The translations under genes were made by a program, and so were the position numbers. From an uncultured Saprospiraceae bacterium (GTDB lineage Bacteria; Bacteroidota; Bacteroidia; Chitinophagales; Saprospiraceae): a stretch of 48,862 nt of DNA. The notes beneath the pieces were generated by a model. The model searched no databases. It was not told the DNA's origin and saw only the letters and a list, made by a program, of their open reading frames with translations. The stretch spans positions 1 to 48,862 of the forward strand of contig CAKUWM010000001.1 in the NCBI GenBank assembly GCA_934699305.1, written 5' to 3'. Below are positions 34,985 through 44,035 of this stretch, one piece after another. The first letter of the stretch is position 1. Every line of letters starts with the position of its first letter.

Positions 34985-35542
34985 GGCAATTTCACAAAAA
35001 AGTGGTGCTAAATGTAATAAAAATAAATCACTCTACCCATAAAACATTTAGCAAAGAAGTCAAAACGCTGCATTTAACTATAAAAGTTGGTAATAATGAA
35101 TAAACCCCAATACCTATTAAAGGCAAAAATATTTAAGGTCGAAACATTAAAAATTTTTAAATCCTAAAATTAATAACATGACTATATTTTACACCCTTGT
35201 ATTGTATAAAATGAATCTTTGATATGTTAAAATATCGAAATTATTTCCTTATAAATGAATGTTTTATGTAACTTTACGTATTTCCATGTCATACCCATAT
35301 ATAATTTCATAGTTAAGCTTCAACCTTTATCATATTGAATTGGTAACTTATATTTAAATAGAACTATTGCAGCGGTTTATAATTTTTGGAACGGTTATTG
35401 TATGTATAGTTATGATTTGTAATATGTTTTCTTGAAAAAAAGATAAAATATTGAAATTTATTGTTTTATAGTATTGATAATCAACGATATGTTTCTTGTT
35501 TATTTTTCAAAAAGGCATTTCAACTAAATTAAAAATCAAACA
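34985..35542. other. Divergent gap between the quinone reductase and SprB-repeat genes
   Basis: 558 nt of very AT-rich DNA without a supportable gene. TATTTTTGC on the minus strand (35123-35131) may be the -7 box of the oxidoreductase operon, with a leader of about 130 nt. It lies inside a 19-nt string (35115-35133) that also occurs exactly at 6757-6775. I found no clear box for the plus-strand gene. Confidence 0.45.
35123..35131 (-). promoter_or_regulatory. Candidate -7 box of the qor-pepD-esterase operon
   Basis: The minus strand reads TATTTTTGC, an exact match to TAnnTTTGC. A T-rich stretch, not a clean TTTG, stands about 20 nt upstream. Confidence 0.35.
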
Positions 35543-38218
35543 ATGAAGGAATTCTACACGACATTTAATGTATTGAAGCGAACTTTTTTTATCGTAATTT
35601 TTACTTTTTGCATTTTTCAATTATTCGGTAATGGTCCTATAGTACCACAGAAAAAAGCAGATTTGACAATTGAGATACACAAGTTAGATATCAGTTGTTA
35701 TGGTGAGCTAGACGGTAAAGCATGGGTCACGGCATCCGGTGGCACACCACCCTATACGTATTTATGGAGCGACGGTAATATAACTGATACGGTGACCAAC
35801 TTAGCAAGCAACACATATACGATCAATGTAGAGGATGCAGCCGGCAATAAAGTTGTAGGGGAAGTATATATCGCCGAACCCCCATTATTGTTTGCTACAG
35901 TTCTTCTTTCAGACCCTATCTTGAATTGTTCTGTTCCTCAATTAACAGCGACAATTCAGCCTCATGGGGGCACACAGCCGTACACCTATGCATGGAACTA
36001 TCCTTACGGCGTCATTGACACCGGTCAAACAGTCAACATAAATCAGCCATACAACTATGTTTTCACTGTGACGGATAAAAGAGGATGTACCTATGTCAAC
36101 GATACAACAATTGGAGCTGAAAACATCCCGGTCATTAATCTTAGTTTGATAGATACGGTCAGCTGTAATGGCAAGCATGATGGAAGTGCCTCTTCTTTAG
36201 TGTTTGGTGGCATAGAACCCTATTTTTATCTATGGTCCAATGGTTCAAGCAATGATACACTGAGCAACGTCGGTTCGGGGTCTTTTTCCCTCACTGTTAC
36301 GGATGCTGCAGGGTGTACCGGTCAAGCTTATGTATTTATTCCTCAACCGGCATCATTAAGTCTCGATATGACAGGCTACGATGTAACTTGCTACGGGCAA
36401 AGCACCGGAGCAATATTTACATTTACCGGAGGAGGAACACCCAATTACCAATACCTTTGGAGCAACGGAGCAACTATACCTCAGCTAAGCAATTTAGATG
36501 CCGGAGTCTATAATCTAACTGTTACGGATGCACATGGATGTACCAAATCCGGAGGCGTCACCATAAAAGAAGGAAATCCGATTACAATCAATACTACGGC
36601 TACACCTGTCTCTTGTTATGGAGGAAATAACGGACGGGCTACAGCCTTTGCCTTTGGTGGCAAAGGTTCACTCCAATACAACTGGTCTAATGGTGTCATG
36701 GGCGCACAGAACAACAACTTAAAAGCAGGTAGCTACTGGATTTATATTACCGATGCCAATAATTGTGTCGAATCCAAATTAGTCGAAATAACACAGCCGC
36801 CGGCAATAGTCCTCAACATGAGTAGTACACCCGAAGTCTTAGGGGGCGTGGATGGAACAGCCTCCGTTATTCCTACTGGCGGCACACCGGGATATACCTA
36901 TAAGTGGAACACTGGAAGCACAGAATCGCATATTGAAGACTTAGTAGCCGGAATTTATTATGTTACTGTAACAGATAAAAATGGTTGTATAAAATCAGAT
37001 TCAGTCTATGTCGATGCAAGTAATTGTGCCTTCGCAGCCACACTAATAACCATAAAACCGACTTGCTTCGGTGGAACAGATGGTGCCATATTCCCTCAGA
37101 TTACACTGCCCGGGGCAGAACCTTATTATTATCAATGGTCTAACAATTCTACCGATGTAGTGCTGGACTCCATCGGTGCGGGTACTTATGCAGTAACTAT
37201 TTCAGACAATGCCAATTGTTTTATACGCCTTTCTACTACTATTGTCAATCCGGATAGGATGAATGTCGATTACATCGTAACTCAGCCCACCGGCCCGGAC
37301 CAACCAACAGGCTCGATAAAACTGTTTATCAATGGTGGAAGTCCGCCATATAAAGCAATATACAATGGAGCAACATTTCCGGGCGGCAATGAGATAACAG
37401 TTGGCGATATTCCATCGGGATATCAACAAATCGAAGTAAAAGATGCTAAAGGTTGTACATTCCCGATTGAATTTCAAATAGACCAATTTGACTGTCAGAT
37501 AACGGCTTCCGTTGTTGTCACAGATGAACCGGATTGCTACGGCGATAAAACGGGTAGCATGTGTGTCATGTATGACAATAACTTCGGCAACGTAACCATC
37601 GAATGGTCTAATGGCGCTAAAACAAGCTGTATTAATAGCCTTAAAGCTGGTAACTATACCGTCGCATTACGAGATACATTGGGCTGTACTGTTGTTGCGG
37701 GAGGAGAAATTACTGAACCAAATCCAATATCATTAGATAACATCAAAATCGTTCTTGGAACAAATTCACTTGACGGATCAATTTCTCTATATGTTATCGG
37801 CGGAACACCACCTTTCCAATATACTTGGACAAAAAATGGCGAATACTTTGCCAACACAAGAGATATATATCAGTTGAATGGAGGTTTATATCAATTACAT
37901 GTTGTTGATTCAAAGGGTTGTGAAACTACCTTTGAAGCGTTTAAAATCACACCTACCAGCACAACATTGACCATTGCCTCAAACATCAAAGTATATCCAA
38001 ATCCGGTCAAAGACTATTTAATACTTGAAAATAAAAGTGGCTCGGAGGTCATGCAAATACAGTGTTTTGACTTAAATGGAGAAAAAAGAATCCTTTCTAT
38101 TGAACCTTTTGAAGAAAATACTCGCTTAAATCTTAGAGGGATTTCCACCGGACCGTTATTCTTAAATGTCGTAACTCGTGATGGGTCATATAACATCAAG
38201 TTGATAAAAGTTGATTAA
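35543..38218 (+). CDS. Secreted SprB-repeat protein with T9SS type A sorting domain
   Basis: 891 aa. A hydrophobic export signal is at about 13-30. From about residue 48 to 800 there are ten SprB-type repeats of 70-80 residues, each built as CxGxxDG, then GGTPPYxYxWSNG, then LxAGxYxxxVTDAxGC; repeats 3-7 are the most regular, while 2, 8 and 10 lack the first cysteine. The last about 80 residues (IKVYPNPVKDYLILEN to YNIKLIKVD) form a type A sorting domain. SprB itself is a giant surface adhesin moved by the gliding motor; this protein is much smaller, so it is better called an SprB-repeat adhesin-like protein than SprB. It is followed by a terminator and is convergent with another T9SS cargo gene. 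Confidence 0.92.
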   Translation: MKEFYTTFNVLKRTFFIVIFTFCIFQLFGNGPIVPQKKADLTIEIHKLDISCYGELDGKAWVTASGGTPPYTYLWSDGNITDTVTNLASNTYTINVEDAAGNKVVGEVYIAEPPLLFATVLLSDPILNCSVPQLTATIQPHGGTQPYTYAWNYPYGVIDTGQTVNINQPYNYVFTVTDKRGCTYVNDTTIGAENIPVINLSLIDTVSCNGKHDGSASSLVFGGIEPYFYLWSNGSSNDTLSNVGSGSFSLTVTDAAGCTGQAYVFIPQPASLSLDMTGYDVTCYGQSTGAIFTFTGGGTPNYQYLWSNGATIPQLSNLDAGVYNLTVTDAHGCTKSGGVTIKEGNPITINTTATPVSCYGGNNGRATAFAFGGKGSLQYNWSNGVMGAQNNNLKAGSYWIYITDANNCVESKLVEITQPPAIVLNMSSTPEVLGGVDGTASVIPTGGTPGYTYKWNTGSTESHIEDLVAGIYYVTVTDKNGCIKSDSVYVDASNCAFAATLITIKPTCFGGTDGAIFPQITLPGAEPYYYQWSNNSTDVVLDSIGAGTYAVTISDNANCFIRLSTTIVNPDRMNVDYIVTQPTGPDQPTGSIKLFINGGSPPYKAIYNGATFPGGNEITVGDIPSGYQQIEVKDAKGCTFPIEFQIDQFDCQITASVVVTDEPDCYGDKTGSMCVMYDNNFGNVTIEWSNGAKTSCINSLKAGNYTVALRDTLGCTVVAGGEITEPNPISLDNIKIVLGTNSLDGSISLYVIGGTPPFQYTWTKNGEYFANTRDIYQLNGGLYQLHVVDSKGCETTFEAFKITPTSTTLTIASNIKVYPNPVKDYLILENKSGSEVMQIQCFDLNGEKRILSIEPFEENTRLNLRGISTGPLFLNVVTRDGSYNIKLIKVD

Positions 38219-38241
38219 TTCTATGCTTGAACAATATGTAC

Positions 38242-38272
38242 AGAGGCTAACCTTAACGGTGGCCTCTTTTTT
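38242..38272 (+). terminator. Rho-independent terminator after the SprB-repeat gene
   Basis: AGAGGC (38242-38247) pairs with GCCTCT (38262-38267), with an inner ACC/GGT helping, followed by a run of T. It starts 24 nt past the stop. Confidence 0.8.
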
Positions 38273-38322
38273 GTTTGTAAGGTTATCAGGTCCTGAAATG
38301 CCGTTTAGACGAATTATAATAT

Positions 38323-38493
38323 AATAAAATAGACCAAATCATTTTAATGTTATCCAATCGAAATAACGCTGATACTTTTTAATAGACCAATATGTTTTTC
38401 CATTAATTGGTCTAAAGTAAAAGTCAAACCGGTATTAGGATTATATTTCTTAAAGAAACTATTGTACCGATAAAATGAATTCGAGGTAAAAAA
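38323..38493. repeat. Structured dispersed intergenic repeat, copy B
   Basis: It contains a 25-nt string (38444-38468, beginning TATTTCTTAAAGAAACTATT) identical to 11968-11992 plus about 25 nt of weaker match; a 19-nt block (38362-38380) inverted relative to 12012-12030 with one mismatch; and AATAAAATAGACCAAA (38323-38338), matching the inverse of 12054-12069 at 15 of 16 positions. An internal stem is TAGACCAAT (38383-38391) with ATTGGTCTA (38406-38414). Compared with copy A the modules are rearranged. It lies between two convergent T9SS cargo genes. Confidence 0.65.
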
Positions 38494-38525
38494 GGTTTTT
38501 TTAATATTGCAAAAGCAAAATAGCT

Positions 38526-40778
38526 CTACTGAATGAGTACTGCTTTGCCATAAATAGTTCTTTCTTTGCCCCTTGCTTCAACAATGTCCACTCTCACTGA
38601 ATAAACTCCCCTTTCCATTGTATCTCCTTTTCCGTTTTTACCATCCCAACGATCATTAAAGTTGTCTGTCGTAAAAACATTATTGCCCCACCGATCATAA
38701 ATTCTCATTTTATATTGTTTAATACCAAAAGGAACACCAATCGGACCATAAGAATCGTTTCCTGCGGACGAGCCGGGATATAATGCATTTGGTAAAAAAA
38801 GCGTGTATTTAGGGGCGACATCTACTCTGACAATCAACGAATCCACACACCCGTTTTCATGCGTCACAATCTGTAGCATCTGATACACGCCGGTATCAGG
38901 ATAGGTATAAATAGGATTGCGGTCCGAACTAAAATCACCGTTTCCGAAATCATAGAACCAGTAACTACCATATTTACTCGCATCGCTAAAGGTTAAGGTT
39001 GGCTCCAAGTTAGATGGAGATGCCGGCTGGAAAGTGAATCCTGCCACCGGAGATTGTTTTACTGTTATTGTATTATTAAACTCTTCTGAAGTGGCACAAC
39101 CAAAAACATTCGTTACTGTCACCTTGACTGAATAAACTCCGGGATCCTCATAGATATGCAATGGAGTCAATCCGGTACCACTTTCACCATCGCCAAATTC
39201 CCATTCAACCTTATATTGATCCGTAATAAAACTATTGGGTTTTTTAAAAATATAGGTAAAAGGTTCACAACCAACTACACTCCCCGGATCCACCAATTCA
39301 TCTCTTGGTATCGGAAAAAAAGGAACCCGCTTGGTAATGCTGTCCATACATTGATTCTGGTCGGTGACTATCACCATCATATCATAAAAATCCGGTTTCA
39401 GGACATCATAAGTCGCATCAAATGAAGTAGAAAACACAACATTATTGGCCTCCCACTGGCTGCTCGTGATAGGTCCGGCATCACTCACACTTTGGTTGGT
39501 AAATTGAATAGCTTTACCATAACACGTATCATAATCGAAAGTAAAGTCTGCCCTTATATCCGGAAATACATTAACCTTTATAGATGCAGAATCAGAACAA
39601 GGTTGACCCGGGTTTAAATACAATTTCCCCACATATAACCCCAAGTCGCTGGTATTCAACAAATAATCTTTAACTGCGCCTATCTGCTTGATGCCATTGT
39701 GGTTAAAAACCCAACTTATCTCAAAAATATCCTTGGTTACCTCACCGGCAAAAGAAACCTTCAACTCATCATCACCACATAGCTTGATATCCAGATTTTT
39801 TCCCTTCAAGCCGGCAGCTTCGATTTGCGCATCAACAGTCTTACTGCATGAGGTAACATTAAACTGAAAGTCCCGCCTTGTTTCTGACAATAGTATTCCA
39901 TTACGGTATTCTCTGATTCTAATTCCAACAACAAATTGGCCTGTTGTAGTCGGTGTTCCAGAAAGTCGACCTGTCACAGAGTTGATAACCAGAGGATTGG
40001 GTCCTCCCAATGGGTTAAGAATAGAAAAGGGATTGCGAAATGTAACTTCATCAAATGGCGGTGGACAATCCGGCTGAGGCGCTACAACAAGACAACCATT
40101 GACTCCGGTATCATCATTTCCGCCTCCTTCAAAGGGTGCGCATAGGCTATACACTAAAGAATCCCCATCTTTGTCAAATGCTGAATGGTCAAATTCAATG
40201 GGAAAGTTGGCACATATAGCTATTGGAGGAAAAAGGCTAAATTGAGGGCTTGAATTTTGATTGTTTTGCGCAGCAGGTGTAATCTCCACCATAAACGTTG
40301 CTCCCGTATCTCCCGGCCTAACAATATTAGATATCGTGTTGTTTCTACAGCACCTTTGATATACGATAAAATAACTCTGAGTACTTACCGGAAGAGATAA
40401 CGTTGTTGTGTAAACTCCTTCTTCTACACATACATCCTTCGGCACTACTAAACATTTATTCGTAACGTCAGCGCTTATTTTCCCTACTATCGGAACACCA
40501 AAATCAAACTCCCTTAAAGGACTTTTACTGTTTCCTAAATAAATAGTACCCAAAGCTCCTATTTCATTTAATAAGCCATCAAAATTTGCCTTATTCGCCT
40601 CCGGCTTACAGTCCCGATACATTTTCATAATAATACGGTAGGTGTTGGTGTTGCCTTGATTGCCTACAAACTCATAATACATCACACCACCAATAATGTG
40701 CTTCCCTTCCACATTAAAAGCAAAGCATAATAACAATAGAACAATGAAGTTGATGTATTTTGTCGGTTTACTATTCAC
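38526..40778 (-). CDS. Secreted PKD-domain protein with gliding-motility-type (CHU_C) C-terminal domain
   Basis: 750 aa from a GTG start at 40778. Signal peptide residues 10-25 (INFIVLLLLCFAFNVEG). The N-terminal part begins KHIIGGVMYYEFVGN, a module common at the start of such Bacteroidota proteins. Two PKD-type domains are seen (WEFGDGESG with YEDPGVYSVKVTVTN, and FYDFGNGDFSSDRNP-like with YPDTGVYQMLQIV). The last about 100 residues (LFLPNALYPG, MRIYDRWGNNVF, WDGKNGKGD, ERGVYSVRVDI, GKAVLIQ) form the CHU_C/type B sorting domain, so it should be exported by T9SS. Probably an adhesin or matrix protein. A -7-like box lies at 40817-40825. Confidence 0.92.
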   Translation of the reverse strand: MNSKPTKYINFIVLLLLCFAFNVEGKHIIGGVMYYEFVGNQGNTNTYRIIMKMYRDCKPEANKANFDGLLNEIGALGTIYLGNSKSPLREFDFGVPIVGKISADVTNKCLVVPKDVCVEEGVYTTTLSLPVSTQSYFIVYQRCCRNNTISNIVRPGDTGATFMVEITPAAQNNQNSSPQFSLFPPIAICANFPIEFDHSAFDKDGDSLVYSLCAPFEGGGNDDTGVNGCLVVAPQPDCPPPFDEVTFRNPFSILNPLGGPNPLVINSVTGRLSGTPTTTGQFVVGIRIREYRNGILLSETRRDFQFNVTSCSKTVDAQIEAAGLKGKNLDIKLCGDDELKVSFAGEVTKDIFEISWVFNHNGIKQIGAVKDYLLNTSDLGLYVGKLYLNPGQPCSDSASIKVNVFPDIRADFTFDYDTCYGKAIQFTNQSVSDAGPITSSQWEANNVVFSTSFDATYDVLKPDFYDMMVIVTDQNQCMDSITKRVPFFPIPRDELVDPGSVVGCEPFTYIFKKPNSFITDQYKVEWEFGDGESGTGLTPLHIYEDPGVYSVKVTVTNVFGCATSEEFNNTITVKQSPVAGFTFQPASPSNLEPTLTFSDASKYGSYWFYDFGNGDFSSDRNPIYTYPDTGVYQMLQIVTHENGCVDSLIVRVDVAPKYTLFLPNALYPGSSAGNDSYGPIGVPFGIKQYKMRIYDRWGNNVFTTDNFNDRWDGKNGKGDTMERGVYSVRVDIVEARGKERTIYGKAVLIQ

Positions 40779-41169
40779 GTTACCTTAAATTATTATTGGA
40801 ATCAACTAACAAAGCGTCAAAAATATATAAAATTCTCAAATTATTGATTTGTAATCATATCCTAAAGGCTAACGCTTTAAACCAATGACTTGTTTTATTC
40901 AAACTTTAGCCTGCCGATTCAATGGATTTAACCCAAATAAAATCCACAATAAATCCTATTATAATTTTGAATTAATCAACTTATTTCTTCATTTAATTGG
41001 CAAAAAATAATTATTTTCAAAATATATTTGGCTTTTTAGCAAAATAATAAAATGTTTGTCTATATTTAAAGGTATTTAATCGTTTTCACCTTTTACAGAA
41101 ACAATTGGTTAAGTATGGCGACATGCACTCATAATCAGACTACTATAAACTAAAGCCAACACATATATC
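40779..41169. other. Divergent gap between the PKD protein and pntA genes
   Basis: 391 nt, very AT-rich, no ORF. Minus strand: TATTTTTGA (40817-40825) is a near match to the -7 box for the PKD gene. Plus strand: TATATTTGG (41023-41031) is a near match for pntA, with a leader of about 135 nt. A GGCTAA/TTAGCC pair (about 40866-40916) is too widely spaced to be a convincing hairpin. Confidence 0.4.
40817..40825 (-). promoter_or_regulatory. Candidate -7 box upstream of the PKD/CHU_C gene
   Basis: The minus strand reads TATTTTTGA: TAnnTTTG with A in place of the final pyrimidine. The leader would be about 35 nt to the GTG start. Confidence 0.35.
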
Positions 41170-42306
41170 ATGGAAATAGCTGTTTTAAAAGAATCAAAAC
41201 CGGGAGAAAACCGGGTCGCTCTTACTCCTGACGTGGTAAAAACACTGGTAAAAAAAGGCTACCGAATTTCTATAGAATCAGGTGCCGGTGATGGCTCATA
41301 TTTTTCAGATATAGATTATACGTCGGCAGGAGCGGAGATAAAAGTCGGAAAACAGACAGCGTGCAAAGCCGATGTTATTTTAAAAATCAATGCGCCCACT
41401 CACGAGGAAGTAAGCTATATGAATGAAAAATGTTGTGTAATATCGCTTCTGTATGGCTATACACAACCGGATTTGTTAGATGCATTCAACCACAAGTCCA
41501 TAACGGCTTTTGGCATGGATGCTATACCCAGAATATCTCGTGCTCAAAAAATGGATGCCCTTAGTTCACAAGCCAATTTAGCCGGCTACAAAGCAGTAAT
41601 TGTGGGGAGCAATGCCATGAGTAAAATCTTTCCACTCCTCATGACGGCTGCCGGAACTATTACTCCGGCTAAGGTTTTAATCTTTGGCGCCGGTGTTGCC
41701 GGATTGCAAGCGGTAGCCACTGCTAGAAGATTGGGCGCGGTAGTGGAAGTGACGGATGTGAGGGCTGAAACAAAAGAGCAGGTTGAATCTCTCGGTGGCA
41801 AATTCCTATCCGTAGAATCCACTGCCACCAACATTACATCAGGTGGTTATGCCGTAGATGTTTCATCCGAATTTCTACAAAAACAAAAACAGTTAATCGA
41901 AAGCAGAATCAAAGAGGCCGACTTAGTCATCACCACTGCACTTATAATTGGTAAAAAATCTCCTTTGCTCATCCCTAAAGAAATGGTCGAAACAATGAAA
42001 AAAGGAGCCGTCATCGTAGATATGGCAGTAGAATGGGGCGGCAACTGTGAGTTATCTGTGGCAAATCAAACAAAAGTCCATCAAGGTATAACCATTATCG
42101 GAGAACCAAATCTACCATCTCTCCTGCCGACGAATGCCAGTCAACTCTATGCCGTCAATATCAGTACTTTATTACAGCACATTTCAACTCCTGAGCAATT
42201 AAACATTGACAGGGAGGAAGAAATTACCAATGGCTGCCTAATAACACACAATGGCAACACTGTACACGCATTCACCAATCAGATCCTCAATAAAAACCAA
42301 GAATAA
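41170..42306 (+). CDS. pntA: NAD(P) transhydrogenase alpha subunit, part 1 (NAD-binding)
   Basis: 378 aa, domain I of the proton-translocating transhydrogenase. The start MEIAVLKESKPGENRVALTP, the loop RAQKMDALSSQANLAGYKAV and the Rossmann motif IFGAGVAGLQAVATARRLGA followed by VTDVRAETKEQVESLG are diagnostic. It binds NAD(H) on the cytosolic side and hands hydride to the NADP domain of PntB. As in many bacteria the alpha subunit is split: the membrane part is the next gene, 10 nt on. Confidence 0.95.
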   Translation: MEIAVLKESKPGENRVALTPDVVKTLVKKGYRISIESGAGDGSYFSDIDYTSAGAEIKVGKQTACKADVILKINAPTHEEVSYMNEKCCVISLLYGYTQPDLLDAFNHKSITAFGMDAIPRISRAQKMDALSSQANLAGYKAVIVGSNAMSKIFPLLMTAAGTITPAKVLIFGAGVAGLQAVATARRLGAVVEVTDVRAETKEQVESLGGKFLSVESTATNITSGGYAVDVSSEFLQKQKQLIESRIKEADLVITTALIIGKKSPLLIPKEMVETMKKGAVIVDMAVEWGGNCELSVANQTKVHQGITIIGEPNLPSLLPTNASQLYAVNISTLLQHISTPEQLNIDREEEITNGCLITHNGNTVHAFTNQILNKNQE

Positions 42307-42316
42307 AATCATTATC

Positions 42317-42604
42317 ATGGATATCAATACACTAATTCCACTACTTTATATACTGGCGCTGGGCACTTTTCTCGGCTTTGAACTAATATCCAAAGTACCG
42401 CCCACCCTACACACACCATTAATGTCCGCCTCCAATGCTATTTCAGGTATAACTATTGTCGGTGCCATCATAGCGTGTAACGAAATGGGATATACTACCT
42501 TGAGCAAATGGCTTGGCATGGGAGCTCTTATCCTTGCCACCATCAATGTGGTAGGTGGATATGCTGTTTCTGACCGGATGTTAAAAATGTTTAAAAAGAA
42601 ATAA
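42317..42604 (+). CDS. NAD(P) transhydrogenase alpha subunit, part 2 (membrane)
   Basis: 95 aa from the ATG at 42317; an in-frame ATG at 42251 lies inside pntA part 1. Three hydrophobic helices (LIPLLYILALGTFLGFELI, ISGITIVGAIIA, MGALILATINVVGGYAVS) and the VPPTLHTPLMSASNAISG signature of domain II. It forms part of the proton channel with PntB. The C-terminus ends in basic residues (MFKKK). It lies 15 nt before pntB. Confidence 0.93.
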   Translation: MDINTLIPLLYILALGTFLGFELISKVPPTLHTPLMSASNAISGITIVGAIIACNEMGYTTLSKWLGMGALILATINVVGGYAVSDRMLKMFKKK

Positions 42605-42619
42605 ACACCAGAGATAATC

Positions 42620-44005
42620 ATGAATATTTACCTACATATTCTTTATTTATTGGCTTCTATCTTATTTATAGTCGGCATAAAGATGCTAAATAAGACCAAA
42701 AGCGCCAGACAAGGCAATCTAATTTCTTCCATTGGGATGTTGCTTGCTATCGCGGCGACTGTATTGCAGGTTGAGACTGTCTCATTTATCGACATTTTCG
42801 TCTGCATTTTAATTGGGTCAGCAATAGGGTTGATTATAGCTTATCGGATTCAGATGACTCAAATGCCGGAAATGGTGGCTGTATTCAATGGTTTCGGAGG
42901 TTTGGCATCACTTGGTGTGAGCTTATCGGACTATTGGTTACACAATCAGATTATGGCCATCGACATGAGCAACATTACTGTTATATCGATTATTCTGAGT
43001 ATTTTTATCGGTGGTATTACCTTCACGGGCTCGATGGTAGCATTTTTAAAACTCAATGGCTCCATATCCGGTAGAGCCATCGTTTTCAAGGGTCAGCATG
43101 GTTTTAACTTAGTATTATTGATTGTTGCCGTTCTCCTCTCAGTGTTAATCGTAGTCTATCTTTCCCAATCGGAGTATATACTTTTATTGGTTTTACTATC
43201 CCTTTTGCTTGGTATCCTTGTAGTGATACCCATTGGCGGTGCCGATATGCCGGTCGTCATCTCATTACTCAATTCTTATTCAGGTATGGCGGCGTGCGCC
43301 ACAGGCTTTGTTTTGGGCAATTATGTACTAATCATTGCGGGTGCACTCGTAGGTTCATCCGGAATTGTTTTGACAGAAATCATGTGTAAAGCGATGAACA
43401 GGTCTTTGATGAGTGTATTATTAGGAGGCTTTGGTCAGGTTAGCTCATCTGTACAATTAGAGTCAAAAGATATATTGGTTAAAGAAGTTGGTATTGAAGA
43501 AGCGGCGCAGATTTTTGATTCCGTATCATCATTGATAATCGTACCCGGTTATGGTATGGCTGTAGCCCAAGCCCAACATGCCATTCGGGAATTATATGAA
43601 ATATGTGAAAAAAAAGGAGTATTGGTGCGCTTTGCCATCCACCCTGTTGCAGGAAGGATGCCCGGACACATGAATGTTTTATTAGCGGAGGCCAATATTC
43701 CTTATGACAAATTGGTAGAGATGGAAGTCATCAATGATGACTTTGCCAATACCGACCTGGTCTTTGTGGTCGGGGCCAATGATGTAGTCAATCCCGCTGC
43801 CAAAAACACACCCGAAAGTCCTATTTACGGCATGCCGGTATTAAATGTCGATCAGGCACGAACCGTCATTGTGTCTAAGCGAAGTATGAATCCCGGTTAC
43901 GCCGGAATCGAAAATGAATTGTTCGGCGCTCAAAACTGCTTGATGCTTTTTGGCGATGCCAAGCAAACAATTACAAAGTTAACGATTGAACTAAAAGAAA
44001 TCTAA
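42620..44005 (+). CDS. pntB: NAD(P) transhydrogenase beta subunit
   Basis: 461 aa. The N-terminal half has about eight to nine membrane helices with family signatures (FNGFGGLASLGVSLSDYW, GSMVAFLKLNG, LLNSYSGMAACATGF, GSSGIVLTEIMCKAMNRSL). The C-terminal domain III binds NADP(H): IVPGYGMAVAQAQHAI, HPVAGRMPGHMNVLLAEA, VVGANDVVNPAA and KRSMNPGYAG. With the two alpha parts it uses the proton gradient to make NADPH from NADH. Convergent with ffh, 30 nt away. Confidence 0.95.
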   Translation: MNIYLHILYLLASILFIVGIKMLNKTKSARQGNLISSIGMLLAIAATVLQVETVSFIDIFVCILIGSAIGLIIAYRIQMTQMPEMVAVFNGFGGLASLGVSLSDYWLHNQIMAIDMSNITVISIILSIFIGGITFTGSMVAFLKLNGSISGRAIVFKGQHGFNLVLLIVAVLLSVLIVVYLSQSEYILLLVLLSLLLGILVVIPIGGADMPVVISLLNSYSGMAACATGFVLGNYVLIIAGALVGSSGIVLTEIMCKAMNRSLMSVLLGGFGQVSSSVQLESKDILVKEVGIEEAAQIFDSVSSLIIVPGYGMAVAQAQHAIRELYEICEKKGVLVRFAIHPVAGRMPGHMNVLLAEANIPYDKLVEMEVINDDFANTDLVFVVGANDVVNPAAKNTPESPIYGMPVLNVDQARTVIVSKRSMNPGYAGIENELFGAQNCLMLFGDAKQTITKLTIELKEI

Positions 44006-44035
44006 ACAGAAGAGAAGAAAGCAGCAATATTTTGA

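Noticed and set aside
40860..40920. GGCTAA/TTAGCC hairpin upstream of pntA
   Set aside because: Only six pairs around a loop of roughly 40 nt.
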